A stretch of 64,000 nucleotides of DNA from Planctomycetaceae bacterium (lineage in GTDB: Bacteria > Planctomycetota > Planctomycetia > Pirellulales > Thermoguttaceae). The first letter of the stretch is position 1. Each line of letters starts with the position of its first letter. The stretch lies in NCBI GenBank assembly GCA_012719125.1, contig JAAYAY010000047.1, positions 81,551-145,550 of the forward strand, in the 5' to 3' direction. Below, one piece after another: positions 56,190 through 64,000 of this stretch. A program made the translations under genes and the position numbers. The notes under the pieces were generated by a model that was not told the DNA's origin, searched no databases, and saw only the letters and a list, made by a program, of their open reading frames with translations.

Positions 56190-57608
56190 ATGGATCGAAG
56201 ACGCTTTCTCAGTTTCTCGGCCGGGGCGATCAGCATGGGCTACTGTCAGGCTGCCGCCCGGAGCGAGGCCGCGGAAGGCGCGGTAAAGGCCGTACCCTCG
56301 CCGTCCAAGGTGACGATCGACGCCGCTCGCTCGGTTGTGGAAGAAGCCCCGCGGCAAACGCCGGTGGCAGACTCGGTCGACGTGCTGGTTGTCGGCGGCG
56401 GTCCGACCGGTGTCGGGGCGGCCCTGGCCGCCGCCGGTGAGGGCGCCAAGACGCTTGTGGTCGAGCGGCACGGGATGCTCGGCGGCATGTGGACGGCCGG
56501 CCTGCTGAATCCGCTGTTCGAGCCCCTGCGCGGATGGTGGGTCGAACGCCTGGTAGAGCGTCTGCAACAGAGCGGCGGGTGGCGCGACCATCCCAAGTTC
56601 CCTGTCTTCGACACCGAGGTGCTCAAGTACACGCTGGAACAGATGTTCGGCGAGTCGGGTGTCGACTTCTGGTACCACGTACAGGCGACCGACCCGCTGG
56701 TGATCGACGGTCGCGTCTGCGGCATTTTGATCGAAGGCAAGTCGGGTCGCGAGGCCGTCCTGGCCGGCACGGTGATCGACTGCACGGGCGACGGCGACAT
56801 CGCGGCCCGGGCCGGCGTGCCGTTCCAGTTCGGCCGCCCCGTGGACGGCCTGGCCCAGCCGATGACCATGATGTTTGAAGTGGAAGGCGTCGAATCCCTG
56901 GGTCCGGAGACTCAGAACATCCTTAAGATCCTGACCGACGCGATCGAAGCCAACCATCTGCCGATTCGGCTGCCTTACGGGAAGCGGCCGCGAGGTGCGC
57001 CCTATCTGATTCCGCCGCCTGCCAAAGGAATCGGGGCAGTCCAGGCGACCCACGTTTACCGTTACAACGCCACCGATACCCGCGACCTCACCCGGGCCAC
57101 CGTCGAGGCTCGGGCCCAGGTGCACGAGATCTTCCTGAAGGCGTTGCGAAAGGTGCCGGGAATTGAGAAGATGCGGCTGGCGCAGACGGCGCCGTCGCTG
57201 GGAATCCGTGAATCGCGCCACATGGAAGGGCGATACCTTTTGAACGCCGAGGATGTCATGGCCGGGCGCCGATTCGACGACGCCGTGGTCTCCTGCGCCT
57301 TCGGATGCGATATCCACGAGATCTATCCCGACGACCAGTTGGCCCACCGCATTCCCGCCAAGCCTTTCGAGATTCCCTATCGCTGCCTGGTGCCCAAATC
57401 GGTTCGCGGACTGTTGTTCGCAGGCCGCTGCATCTCCGGCTCACACGAGGCCCACGCCTCCTATCGCGTGACCGGCACCTGCATGGGCTTGGGGCAGGCT
57501 GCCGGGCTGGCCGCGGCGATGGCAACCACGGCGCGGACCACCCCGGACGAAATCGACGGCCGGGAATTGCGGGCGGCACTCGAGAAGCGAGGCGTGAAGT
57601 TTCTGTAG
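56190..57608 (+). CDS. FAD-dependent oxidoreductase with Tat-like signal
   Basis: A 472-residue protein of the FAD_oxidored (PF12831-like) type frequent in planctomycetes. A Tat-like N-terminus (MDRRRFLSFSAGAISMGYCQ) precedes the dinucleotide motif DVLVVGGGPTGVGAALAAAG. The second motif VIDCTGDGDIAARAG and the C-terminal FAD site GLLFAGRCISGSHEAHASYR are complete. Substrate unknown; many relatives lie in carbohydrate-degradation clusters. It starts nine bases after the coiled-coil gene and may be co-transcribed, though functionally it pairs better with the ThuA gene that follows. Confidence 0.87.
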   Translation: MDRRRFLSFSAGAISMGYCQAAARSEAAEGAVKAVPSPSKVTIDAARSVVEEAPRQTPVADSVDVLVVGGGPTGVGAALAAAGEGAKTLVVERHGMLGGMWTAGLLNPLFEPLRGWWVERLVERLQQSGGWRDHPKFPVFDTEVLKYTLEQMFGESGVDFWYHVQATDPLVIDGRVCGILIEGKSGREAVLAGTVIDCTGDGDIAARAGVPFQFGRPVDGLAQPMTMMFEVEGVESLGPETQNILKILTDAIEANHLPIRLPYGKRPRGAPYLIPPPAKGIGAVQATHVYRYNATDTRDLTRATVEARAQVHEIFLKALRKVPGIEKMRLAQTAPSLGIRESRHMEGRYLLNAEDVMAGRRFDDAVVSCAFGCDIHEIYPDDQLAHRIPAKPFEIPYRCLVPKSVRGLLFAGRCISGSHEAHASYRVTGTCMGLGQAAGLAAAMATTARTTPDEIDGRELRAALEKRGVKFL

Positions 57609-57652
57609 TTTGGACAACCTCCTGTGCATTTCCTTTTCGGAGGACAAAAGCT

Positions 57653-58537
57653 ATGTTCCGCAGACATTGGATGACCGCATTAGGGCTTTGGGCCATGTTG
57701 GCCGTTGTCGCCGCCGCGGCCGAGCCGCCGTACTCGGCCTTGATCGTCGACGGTCAGAACGGTCACGACTGGAAGGGTACTACCCCGGTGCTGAAACGCC
57801 TCCTCGAGGAGACCGGCTTGTTCAAGGTGGACGTGGCCACGTCGCCGCCCAAGGGCCAGGACATGAGCGGCTTCAAGCCGAATTTTGCCGCCTACAACGT
57901 TGTGGTCAGCAACTACCAGGGCGACGATTGGCCCGAAGAGACCCAAAAGGCCTTCGTGGACTACGTGGCGGGCGGCGGCGGAGTGGTGATCTATCACTTT
58001 GCCTGTGCGGCGTTCCCCAACTGGAAGGAATACAACGAGATCATGGGCCTCGGGGGCTGGGGCCGCCGGACTCCGGAGTGGGGCCCCTACATTCGCTGGC
58101 GGGACGGCAAGGTGGTCCGCGACCCGGCGCCCGACAGCAAGAAGACCGGATCCCATGGCCCCGCCCAGCCCTTCCAACTGGTCATCCGCGAACCCAATCA
58201 TCCGATCACCAAGGGCCTGCCCACCGAGTTCATGCACGTCGACGACGAGCTCTACGGCTGGCTTCGCGGTCCCGCAAAGAACCTGACCGTGCTGGCCACC
58301 GCCTTCGCACCCGCCGACAAGGGCGGATCGGACGAGCACGAACCGCTCCTGTTTACGGTTCAGTATGGGAAGGGACGCGTGGTACAGAATGCCTTGGGGC
58401 ACACTCCCAAGGAACTCAAGAGCGTCGCCTTCATCGCCACCTTTCAACGCTGCGCCGAATGGGCGGCCAGCGGAAAAGTGACCCAGAAGGTGCCCGACGA
58501 TTTTCCCACCGCCGATAAGGCGAGCGTGCGAGATTAG
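57653..58537 (+). CDS. ThuA-domain protein, secreted
   Basis: A 294-residue protein starting at ATG 57653 after CGGAGGA, with a signal peptide (MTALGLWAMLAVVAAAAE). The ThuA fold (glutamine-amidotransferase-like) shows YSALIVDGQNGHDWKGTTPV, VVSNYQGDDWPEETQKAFVD and GGGGVVIYHFACAAFPNWKE. ThuA proteins are linked to trehalose or related sugar use; the reaction is not settled. Its stop overlaps the reverse transcriptase stop by two to three bases in convergent orientation. Confidence 0.88.
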   Translation: MFRRHWMTALGLWAMLAVVAAAAEPPYSALIVDGQNGHDWKGTTPVLKRLLEETGLFKVDVATSPPKGQDMSGFKPNFAAYNVVVSNYQGDDWPEETQKAFVDYVAGGGGVVIYHFACAAFPNWKEYNEIMGLGGWGRRTPEWGPYIRWRDGKVVRDPAPDSKKTGSHGPAQPFQLVIREPNHPITKGLPTEFMHVDDELYGWLRGPAKNLTVLATAFAPADKGGSDEHEPLLFTVQYGKGRVVQNALGHTPKELKSVAFIATFQRCAEWAASGKVTQKVPDDFPTADKASVRD

Positions 58538-59868
58538 TCGCGCTCAGGCCACTCGATCCGGTCGAACAGTTCGCGCAGACGGTGGCCTCTTGCCGGGTTG
58601 ATCGTCTCGACGAACGAAATCCGCCCGTCGAGATGAGCACGGTACTCGCCGTGGCCGCTTCGATTCTGGCTCTGGGGGCCGAATCGGATGCAGTTGGTCA
58701 GCGTGGCCTTCAGGCAATCGAACTGGCGGCGGGAAACGTTCAGCCGCTCGTTCACCACCAGCCCGGTAAGCCTTTGGCGGACGCCTTGCCGCATGATGCG
58801 CGTCTTGCGATGGTGCACGGAGAATCCTTCCTCCATCACCGTCGCACAGACGTGCAGGTGGAATCGTTTGGCGGCACGTTCAAAATCGCGGTCGCCCGAA
58901 AAAGCAAGATCGTCGGCATACCGTGTGTAGACGGCATGGGCGGACTGCGCCAAGCCATGCAGCCGGCAGTCCAACCGATAGGCGCAGAGATTGGCAAGCG
59001 CCGGCGACGTCGGTGCGCCTTGCGGCAGGTGCGGTTGGGAGTACAGCCAACAGGCCTCTTGCAGTTGCCCGCCTGCCAACCGGATCGTATCCGCTTCCCA
59101 AACGTCCGGCGGCGTGGCATTGGTACAGAGGCCCGCCAGCAGATCAGCCACCTCTTCAGGGTAGCCTATGGTTCGGAAGAGAGCCTGGATCCTCGCTAAC
59201 CGGATCGACGGGAAGAAGTCGTGGAGGTCGATCTTCAAGACGACCCTCTTGCCTGCATGCGGCGAGGCAAACGTGTTGATGGACCGGCCGCGACGAAAGC
59301 CATGGGCCGCATCATGCAAAGGGATATGATCGAGGATCCCGGCGAGAATCCGACGCTGAATCGCCTTGAGACGCGGCTTGGGCGCTTCCACCATGCGAAC
59401 CTGACCGGATCGCTTCGTCAGCGGGCGATAATGGTAATGTCTCAGCCGACCGTGATTCCACTTGTACTCGAGGGATCGCCGATCCGCGAACCACTCCAAC
59501 TCACCAATCGTGACCCCCAGCCAGTCGGCCAGTTCCCCGGCGCTGCGAATCGAAGGGATCTGCCACGATTCGGCAGCGCCAACAGGGCACATGATCGACG
59601 GGGCGGTAGGCAGCGTGGCCGGCCGCAGACCATGTCGCCGGCTGGCCTGCAAAAAACCAGGATCTCCCAGAATGAACTCGGCGAGCGTCACCCGTCGCGG
59701 TCGCGGCCGGCCGGCAAACGTCTCCACGGCCCGCCGGGCAAGCGGGCGAAGCCAGCGCCGCCGCTTGCCCAGGACGCGGCTCCCGCGGACCACCAGGCCG
59801 TCGACATCGAAATCTCCGGCAAGGAAGGCCGCTGAGAGCGCACGGGCGGTGACGTTACAGAAGTTCAT
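58534..59868 (-). CDS. Retron-type reverse transcriptase with N-terminal extension
   Basis: A 444-residue protein, ATG at 59868. Residues 1-105 are a basic, unrecognised extension. The RT begins near 107 (IRSAGELADWLGVTIGELEW) with YRPLTKRSGQVRMVEAPKPR and LKAIQRRILAGILDHI. Catalytic blocks are LKIDLHDFFPSI (Asp at 214), HLPQGAPTSPALANL (280-294) and YTRYADDLAFSG (YADD 317-320). LTGLVVNERLNVSR (367-380) corresponds to the VTG-type box diagnostic of retron RTs. It should copy the msd part of the RNA encoded immediately upstream to give msDNA. No group II intron maturase or Cas1 domain is present. The length and extension recall the long RTs of myxobacterial retrons (a family comparison from memory). 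Confidence 0.9.
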   Translation of the reverse strand: MNFCNVTARALSAAFLAGDFDVDGLVVRGSRVLGKRRRWLRPLARRAVETFAGRPRPRRVTLAEFILGDPGFLQASRRHGLRPATLPTAPSIMCPVGAAESWQIPSIRSAGELADWLGVTIGELEWFADRRSLEYKWNHGRLRHYHYRPLTKRSGQVRMVEAPKPRLKAIQRRILAGILDHIPLHDAAHGFRRGRSINTFASPHAGKRVVLKIDLHDFFPSIRLARIQALFRTIGYPEEVADLLAGLCTNATPPDVWEADTIRLAGGQLQEACWLYSQPHLPQGAPTSPALANLCAYRLDCRLHGLAQSAHAVYTRYADDLAFSGDRDFERAAKRFHLHVCATVMEEGFSVHHRKTRIMRQGVRQRLTGLVVNERLNVSRRQFDCLKATLTNCIRFGPQSQNRSGHGEYRAHLDGRISFVETINPARGHRLRELFDRIEWPERD

Positions 59869-59877
59869 GATCGGCGA

Positions 59878-60034
59878 CAGAGTATCCCAACGAGTCTGGT
59901 CCGGCGTGAGCGGCTATGCGTGAAACGCATCAACGCTCACGCGACGCAATCCTAACGTTTCACGATCCCCTGGGGTAGCCCCAGAGAGGCAAGACGAACG
60001 CGAGGTTCGATCTTTGCCGGCTTGGAATACTCTG
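59878..60034 (-). ncRNA. Candidate retron msr-msd RNA
   Basis: This 157-nt segment, read on the minus strand, ends ten bases before the RT start. Its ends are complementary. CAGAGTATTCCAA (60034-60022) pairs with TTGGGATACTCTG (59890-59878) over 13 positions, with a single G-U, as the a1/a2 stem should. The a1 arm is followed directly by GC, giving AAGC, where the G (60021) could be the 2'-priming guanosine. Hairpin 1 spans 60018-59988 (GGCAA/TTGCC and CGAAC/GTTCG). Hairpin 2 is CTGGGG-CTA-CCCCAG at 59984-59970. The msd-like hairpin at 59940-59906 is GTGAGCG/CGCTCAC plus ATGCGT/ACGCAT with matched three-base internal loops and a TTC loop. Confidence 0.75.
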
Positions 60035-60065
60035 CCGCCGGAAATAGTGCGATCACGTGCTCCTA

Positions 60066-60119
60066 TCTTGCGCTGCGCGGCTTGCCTCCTGCAACCCCAC
60101 GCTTGGGTAGGCCGCAAGA
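60066..60119 (-). other. Additional structured segment upstream of the retron RNA
   Basis: On the minus strand TCTTGCG (60119-60113) pairs with CGCAAGA (60072-60066). Within it GCCT/AGGC and ACCC/GGGT can also pair. It lies outside the a1/a2-bounded RNA, between it and the divergent gene at 60297. It may be a leader or regulatory structure, or chance. Confidence 0.35.
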
Positions 60120-60296
60120 CAGGCAATTACGCCCGTCGGGTAGGTCAAAAATCGTTGGCATCTGGTCGACCTATCGGATACGATAATCTGACGTCCGATT
60201 GCCCCCCGTTTGCGCTATCAGGGGCTTCCGACGCAAAAGAGCCCTTTCCGCCCTGAGTTCCACAAAGGCCGATCGATCCAGCAACTCGGAAGACGC

Positions 60297-63200
60297 ATGA
60301 AACAGATTGTCATTGTTCTCGCCCTCTTCATTCCTTCCACGACCTTCATCACTGCCGCTCCGCTCGATTTCGACGACTCCAAGTGGATCTGGTACTCCCC
60401 AGGGGCGGAGGCGTCGCTCGGCGAGTTGCCCGCCGCTGCCAACTATATGCGCGGCACGCTGGCCGTTCCCGCCGACGCTCAAGTCGCCTCGGCCGAGGTG
60501 ATCGCCACCTGCGACAACCTGTTCGTCCTCTATCTCAACGGCAAGCCGGTTGGCGAGAGCGGGGCGAACAACAGCGTCTGGAATCAGCCTAAACGTTGGG
60601 ACGTGACCGAGTGGATCGTGCCCGGCAACAACGCCGTGGCTGTCAAGGCGGTCAACACGGTCCCCGGGCCGGCCGGCATGATCCTCAAACTGGTCGTTCA
60701 CCTGGCCGACGGCCGCGAACTCGCACTCCGTAGCGACGCAAGTTGGCTGTGCGAAAGCACCGAGCACCCCAGTTGGCAGGCCGCCGACTTCGACGACAGC
60801 CATTGGAACGACGCTCGCGTCGTCGGCCAGTACGGTGACACGCCCTGGCGGCGCGTCAGGATCCCCGCTGAGCCTCAACCGGCTGGGACCGCCGTCGGCG
60901 AGGTCGAAAAGTTTGCCACAGCCGCCCTTAGCGAGGCGGCCAAGTCGCAACGTGTTGCCGGCGTCGTCGAGCAATTGCCCGACGCCGGTTTCCTCTGGCC
61001 CGAAGCGATCGCCTTCATCGGCGAAGACCGCAGCCTCTACCGCCCGCTGGCCCACAGCGGGTCGAGCTACGACAGTCTCAGCGTGACGATCTTCAACCCG
61101 CGCAACTCGCGGGCGTTTCCCGAACACGACCTGCCTGCCCCGATGAAGGTCGGACGAATGCTGTGCGTGCTTGATTCGCCCGGTTCCGAGGCCACGCCAC
61201 GCGTCCTTCTCGACGCAGGCCAGGGCGGGCTCGGATCGCCCAGTGCAGCCTACGACGGCAAGTCGATCCTCATCTCCATGGCCTACGAGGGGGACGCCTT
61301 CTTCCACATCTACCGAGTTCCCATCGACGGCGGGCCGCCCACTCAACTGACCGACGGATTCTTCCACGACATCGATCCGGTGGAACTGCCCGACGGGCGG
61401 ATTGCCTTCACGTCCACGCGCATCGGCACGTTCGAGGAGTACCACAACCCGCCCTCGCGATCGTTGTTCGTCATGGACGCCGAGGGCCGCGATCTCCGGC
61501 CGATCACCTCCACGATTATCTTCGACAACGAACCCGAGGTGCTTGCCGACGGGCGGATCATTTTCATCCGCTCCGATTCTTCGATCGCGGCAAGGTCGAA
61601 ACGCTTCTGCACGCCATCCACCCCGACGGCACCGACGGCTACACCGAGTTTGGCTTGAATATATCGCCCGACTACGGCCGGCGTCTCCGCTCGTTCAACT
61701 GCGGCAGCCCCGCCCCGATGCCCGACGGCCGGCTGGCCTTCGTCTCCGCGCCGGGAATCACCATCGGGCGACTTGGCTCGCTCGACGACGACCAGTTGCA
61801 CTATCGCGTCTCGGCCGGCGACGTGGCGGCCATGCCCGACGGCCGGTTGCTCTGCACCACCGCCCGCGTGGTTCCCGTGACGATCCAGGCCGGCAAGGAA
61901 GAACGGGTGGTCAACGACGTGCGCTACGAGCGGATCTGCGTCGTCGATCCCGACGCCACGACGCCCACACTAACGCCGATCTTCGAGTCGCCCGACTCGC
62001 CGATCCATTCGGCGATCTACCTTGGCCCGCGAAAAACGCCGCCCCAGTTGGCGATGCGTTTCGATCCGCTCTTGGCTGAAGGCCGCCGCCCCACCGGCGT
62101 GCTCTACTGCCAGAACGCCCGCTTCACTCAGAAGACCACAGCCGGCTGGTCCCATGTGCGTGCCATCCGCGTTCTTGCCGGTACCGGGTTAACGACCCGT
62201 TCCTCCCACTCTTACATCGTCCATGCCGGCAATGAAACCGTGGAACTTGGCACGGTGCCGCTCGCCTCGGACGGTTCGTTTGCCATCGAGGTGCCCGCCG
62301 ACACGCCAATCGCCCTGCAGGCGGTCGACGCCGAGGGGCGGTCCGAACTGAACGAAATGTCGTGGATCTACGTTCGGCCCGGCGAGAGCCGCGGCTGCGT
62401 CGGCTGCCACCACACCCGTCAGTCGGCCCCGCTCTACGACGAGACGGTTCCCCTCGCCCTGCGCACCCGCCCGTTGCGTCTCCTCGGCCGCGGCGAACCC
62501 CACCGCTTCCGCGGCAACAACGCGGCCGTCACCGGGCTAATGGAAATGCAGTTCGATCGCTACCGCGAAGTGGCCGGCATCAATCGGCACTCCGATTCGG
62601 CCGACCCGGCCGCCACTGGGCGACAGGAAGTGGCCGATCTGATCACCAAACTGGCCGAGGCGGATGATGAACAGCGCATCACCGCGGCCCAGCGCCTGGC
62701 GATCTTCCGCGATCCGGCCGCCGCTCCGGCGCTGGGGGAATGCCTTGTGGCGGAGAACCGGGAACTCCGCGTGGCGGCCGCCGTGGCACTTGCCGCTTGC
62801 GGTATCCGCGATTCCGTCAAGCCGCTGCTGGATGCCCTCGGAGACGACGATCCGCTCGTCGTCGAGGCGGCCGCGATGGCCCTCGAAAACCTCACCGGGC
62901 ATGTCGAACCGATCGACGCTTTCGCCGACCGCCGCTCCCGCCGACCGCAAACTGCGGCCTGGCGACGTTGGTTTGCCGAAACGAGTTGGGACGCCATCGA
63001 ACAGGGACTCATCCAGCGCCTCGCCAGCGACGACCGCGACGTCGTTCGCCGGTCAGCCGTGGCACTCGGCCATACCGGCAGTCCCGCCTCGCACGAGCCT
63101 CTGCGCCAATACCTGCTTGCCCACCGCGACGCCAATCCACTGCCCGAGTGGAAGAAGGCGGGCCACAGCGGCGACGGAACCCGCTTCAACTCGCTCGACG

Positions 63201-63694
63201 CCGTCAACCCGCGAACGCTCCAGGCTGCCACCCGGGCGATCGGCTATCTGAAGGACGCCGGCGCGGTGCCGATGCTCGCCGAAACCTTCGCCGGACACAA
63301 TTTGCCCGAGACGGGCAACCTGTTTCTGGCCGAAGCGGTTGCGGAAGCCTTGGGCCGGATCGCGACGCCACAGGCTGAGGCCGAACTGGTCAAGGCCTTC
63401 GTCGGCTTGCAGGACTATCCGAACTACACCGTCTGGTACGGCGACCATTCGGCCCTGATGGCCTGCCACGCCTCGCCGCCTCATTACTTCATCATCGAGG
63501 CCCTCGATTGGATGGGCTCCACCGCGGCCGGGCCGATCGCGGCAATCGGTCACCGTGAACTGAATCCCTCGGCCGCCCATCATCTCATAGAGCGTCGACA
63601 TCTCGCAGAGGAGGTCGGCGATCTCCTCTGGGCTCGCGTCGCCCGGGTCAAGGAGGAGTTCCAGGGGCTCATATTCGGATTCCGGACCGTGTAA
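60297..63694 (+). pseudogene. HzsA-like propeller / cytochrome c / HEAT-repeat protein, split by a frameshift
   Basis: The first frame starts at ATG 60297 with a signal peptide (MKQIVIVLALFIPSTTFITA). A galactose-binding-like domain follows (WIWYSPGAEASLGELPAAAN), then a TolB/WD40-like propeller (LTDGFFHDIDPVELPDGRIA). At about 61582 the sense moves one base: after IIFIRSD the coding continues as FDRGKVETLLHAIHPDGTDG in the frame that runs on to 63694. The second part completes the propeller and has a heme motif CVGCH (RGCVGCHHTRQSAPL, about 62391-62420). It ends in HEAT-like repeats (AADEEQRITAAQRLAIF-type, LRVAAAVALAACGIRDSVKP). Family: hydrazine-synthase-alpha-like proteins of planctomycetes. 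A sequencing error is the main alternative to a real lesion. Confidence 0.8.
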
Positions 63695-63892
63695 GGCGGG
63701 TTCCTTGAACCATTTCGGCTCCCCCTCCGGCCAGAGGGGGCCCATCGGAGAGAAGTCGATCGGCTCGCCCAGTGCGTCGCTGCTGCGCGGGTAGTTGGCA
63801 ACGAGAAAGTCATAGCATCGTTTTGCGCCGGCGAGGAAATCGGCAAGTACCGCCGGGCCGTGACTAGCAGCAGCCCTAGATGTCCGTTTCGT
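63560..63892 (-). pseudogene. Small conserved-looking gene, truncated at both ends
   Basis: The minus strand reads LADFLAGAKRCYDFLVANYP, RSSDALGEPIDFSPMGPLWP, LELLLDPGDASPEEIADLLC and EMSTLYEMMGGRGIQFTVTD. This matches a type of short planctomycete protein I have seen as hypothetical. The first usable start is ATG 63745, well inside the similarity, and the upstream part runs without a start into the transposase end at 63907. Past about 63565 the frame is antisense to the HEAT gene. Both ends therefore look cut. Confidence 0.5.
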
Positions 63893-63906
63893 AAGTTCCT
63901 GGCCAG

Positions 63907-64000
63907 TTAGGCCGCGATTCGGGTGTAAGGGCGCGGCGGGTACAGAAGTCGTTCGTAGGTCTTGGGGCGTGGGCTGAAACCGGCCCGGCCTCGTTTTTGT
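63907..64000 (-). mobile_element. 3' end of a probable transposase gene, cut by the window edge
   Basis: The minus-strand frame entering from the right edge ends SPRPKTYERLLYPPRPYTRI, then AA and TAA (63907-63909). The basic, proline-rich tail with KTYERLL is reminiscent of IS transposase C-termini. Only 30 codons are visible, so the IS family cannot be named. It would explain the missing start of the small gene at 63560-63892. Confidence 0.4.

Noticed and set aside
55302..57347. About 681-codon minus-strand open frame
   Set aside because: Shadow of the coiled-coil and FAD oxidoreductase genes; no motif in the translation.
58534..59868. Diversity-generating retroelement or group II intron RT
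   Set aside because: No template/variable repeat pair, Avd gene or maturase domain was seen. The VTG-like box and the structured RNA immediately upstream fit a retron better.

Overview
The window looks like chromosomal DNA of a member of the Planctomycetota, probably Pirellulales-like. This rests on recognised families: an SHD1-type domain, sulfatases, Tat-exported Gfo/Idh/MocA and FAD oxidoreductases, ThuA, a hydrazine-synthase-alpha-like propeller/cytochrome protein, leucine-rich-repeat lipoproteins and an RF-like GGQ protein. The DNA is GC-rich with widely spaced genes and many short palindromic repeats. No rRNA or tRNA gene was recognised by eye.

Layout. 1-7.3 kb: three secreted or envelope proteins of unknown function and a D-lactate dehydrogenase. 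7.6-12.5 kb: central sugar metabolism (6-phosphofructokinase, PfkB-type kinase, L-fucose isomerase) and an RF-like protein. 12.9-24 kb: a decayed accessory region with an integrase remnant, a 5'-truncated ceramidase-like gene, an IS66 TnpA fragment and at least four sulfatase remnants around an intact GH106 rhamnosidase and a Wzz-like lipoprotein. 24.5-30.1 kb: a MoxR ATPase / DUF58 / transglutaminase operon and a LuxR-type regulator. 31-42 kb: a transglutaminase/beta-lactamase fusion, carbohydrate-related secreted proteins, an acyltransferase, a leucine-rich-repeat lipoprotein and a Gfo/Idh/MocA oxidoreductase. 42.4-45.6 kb: an NtrC-type two-component pair bracketed by two copies of a palindromic MITE-like element. 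45.8-48 kb: a GspE-like small protein, a frameshifted relative and a 54-bp tandem repeat.

Two systems stand out. The first, 48.2-56.2 kb, is a collinear cluster: PspA/IM30, an AAA+ ATPase, a small helical protein, a membrane-anchored NitT/TauT-type substrate-binding domain fused to a C-terminal OmpA peptidoglycan-binding domain, an ABC permease, an ABC ATPase, and a membrane-anchored coiled-coil protein. I read it as an envelope-stress or envelope-maintenance machine and know no established name for it. Three strong palindromes lie in its intergenic gaps.

The second, 58.5-60.0 kb, is a retron candidate. A 444-residue reverse transcriptase (YADD; a VTG-like LTGLVVN box; an N-terminal extension of about 105 residues) is preceded by a 157-nt structured segment. 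That segment has 13-nt complementary ends (a1/a2), an AGC directly after a1 that could supply the priming guanosine, two msr-like hairpins and one long msd-like hairpin. The window ends with a frameshifted propeller/cytochrome/HEAT gene, a truncated small gene and the 3' end of a probable transposase.
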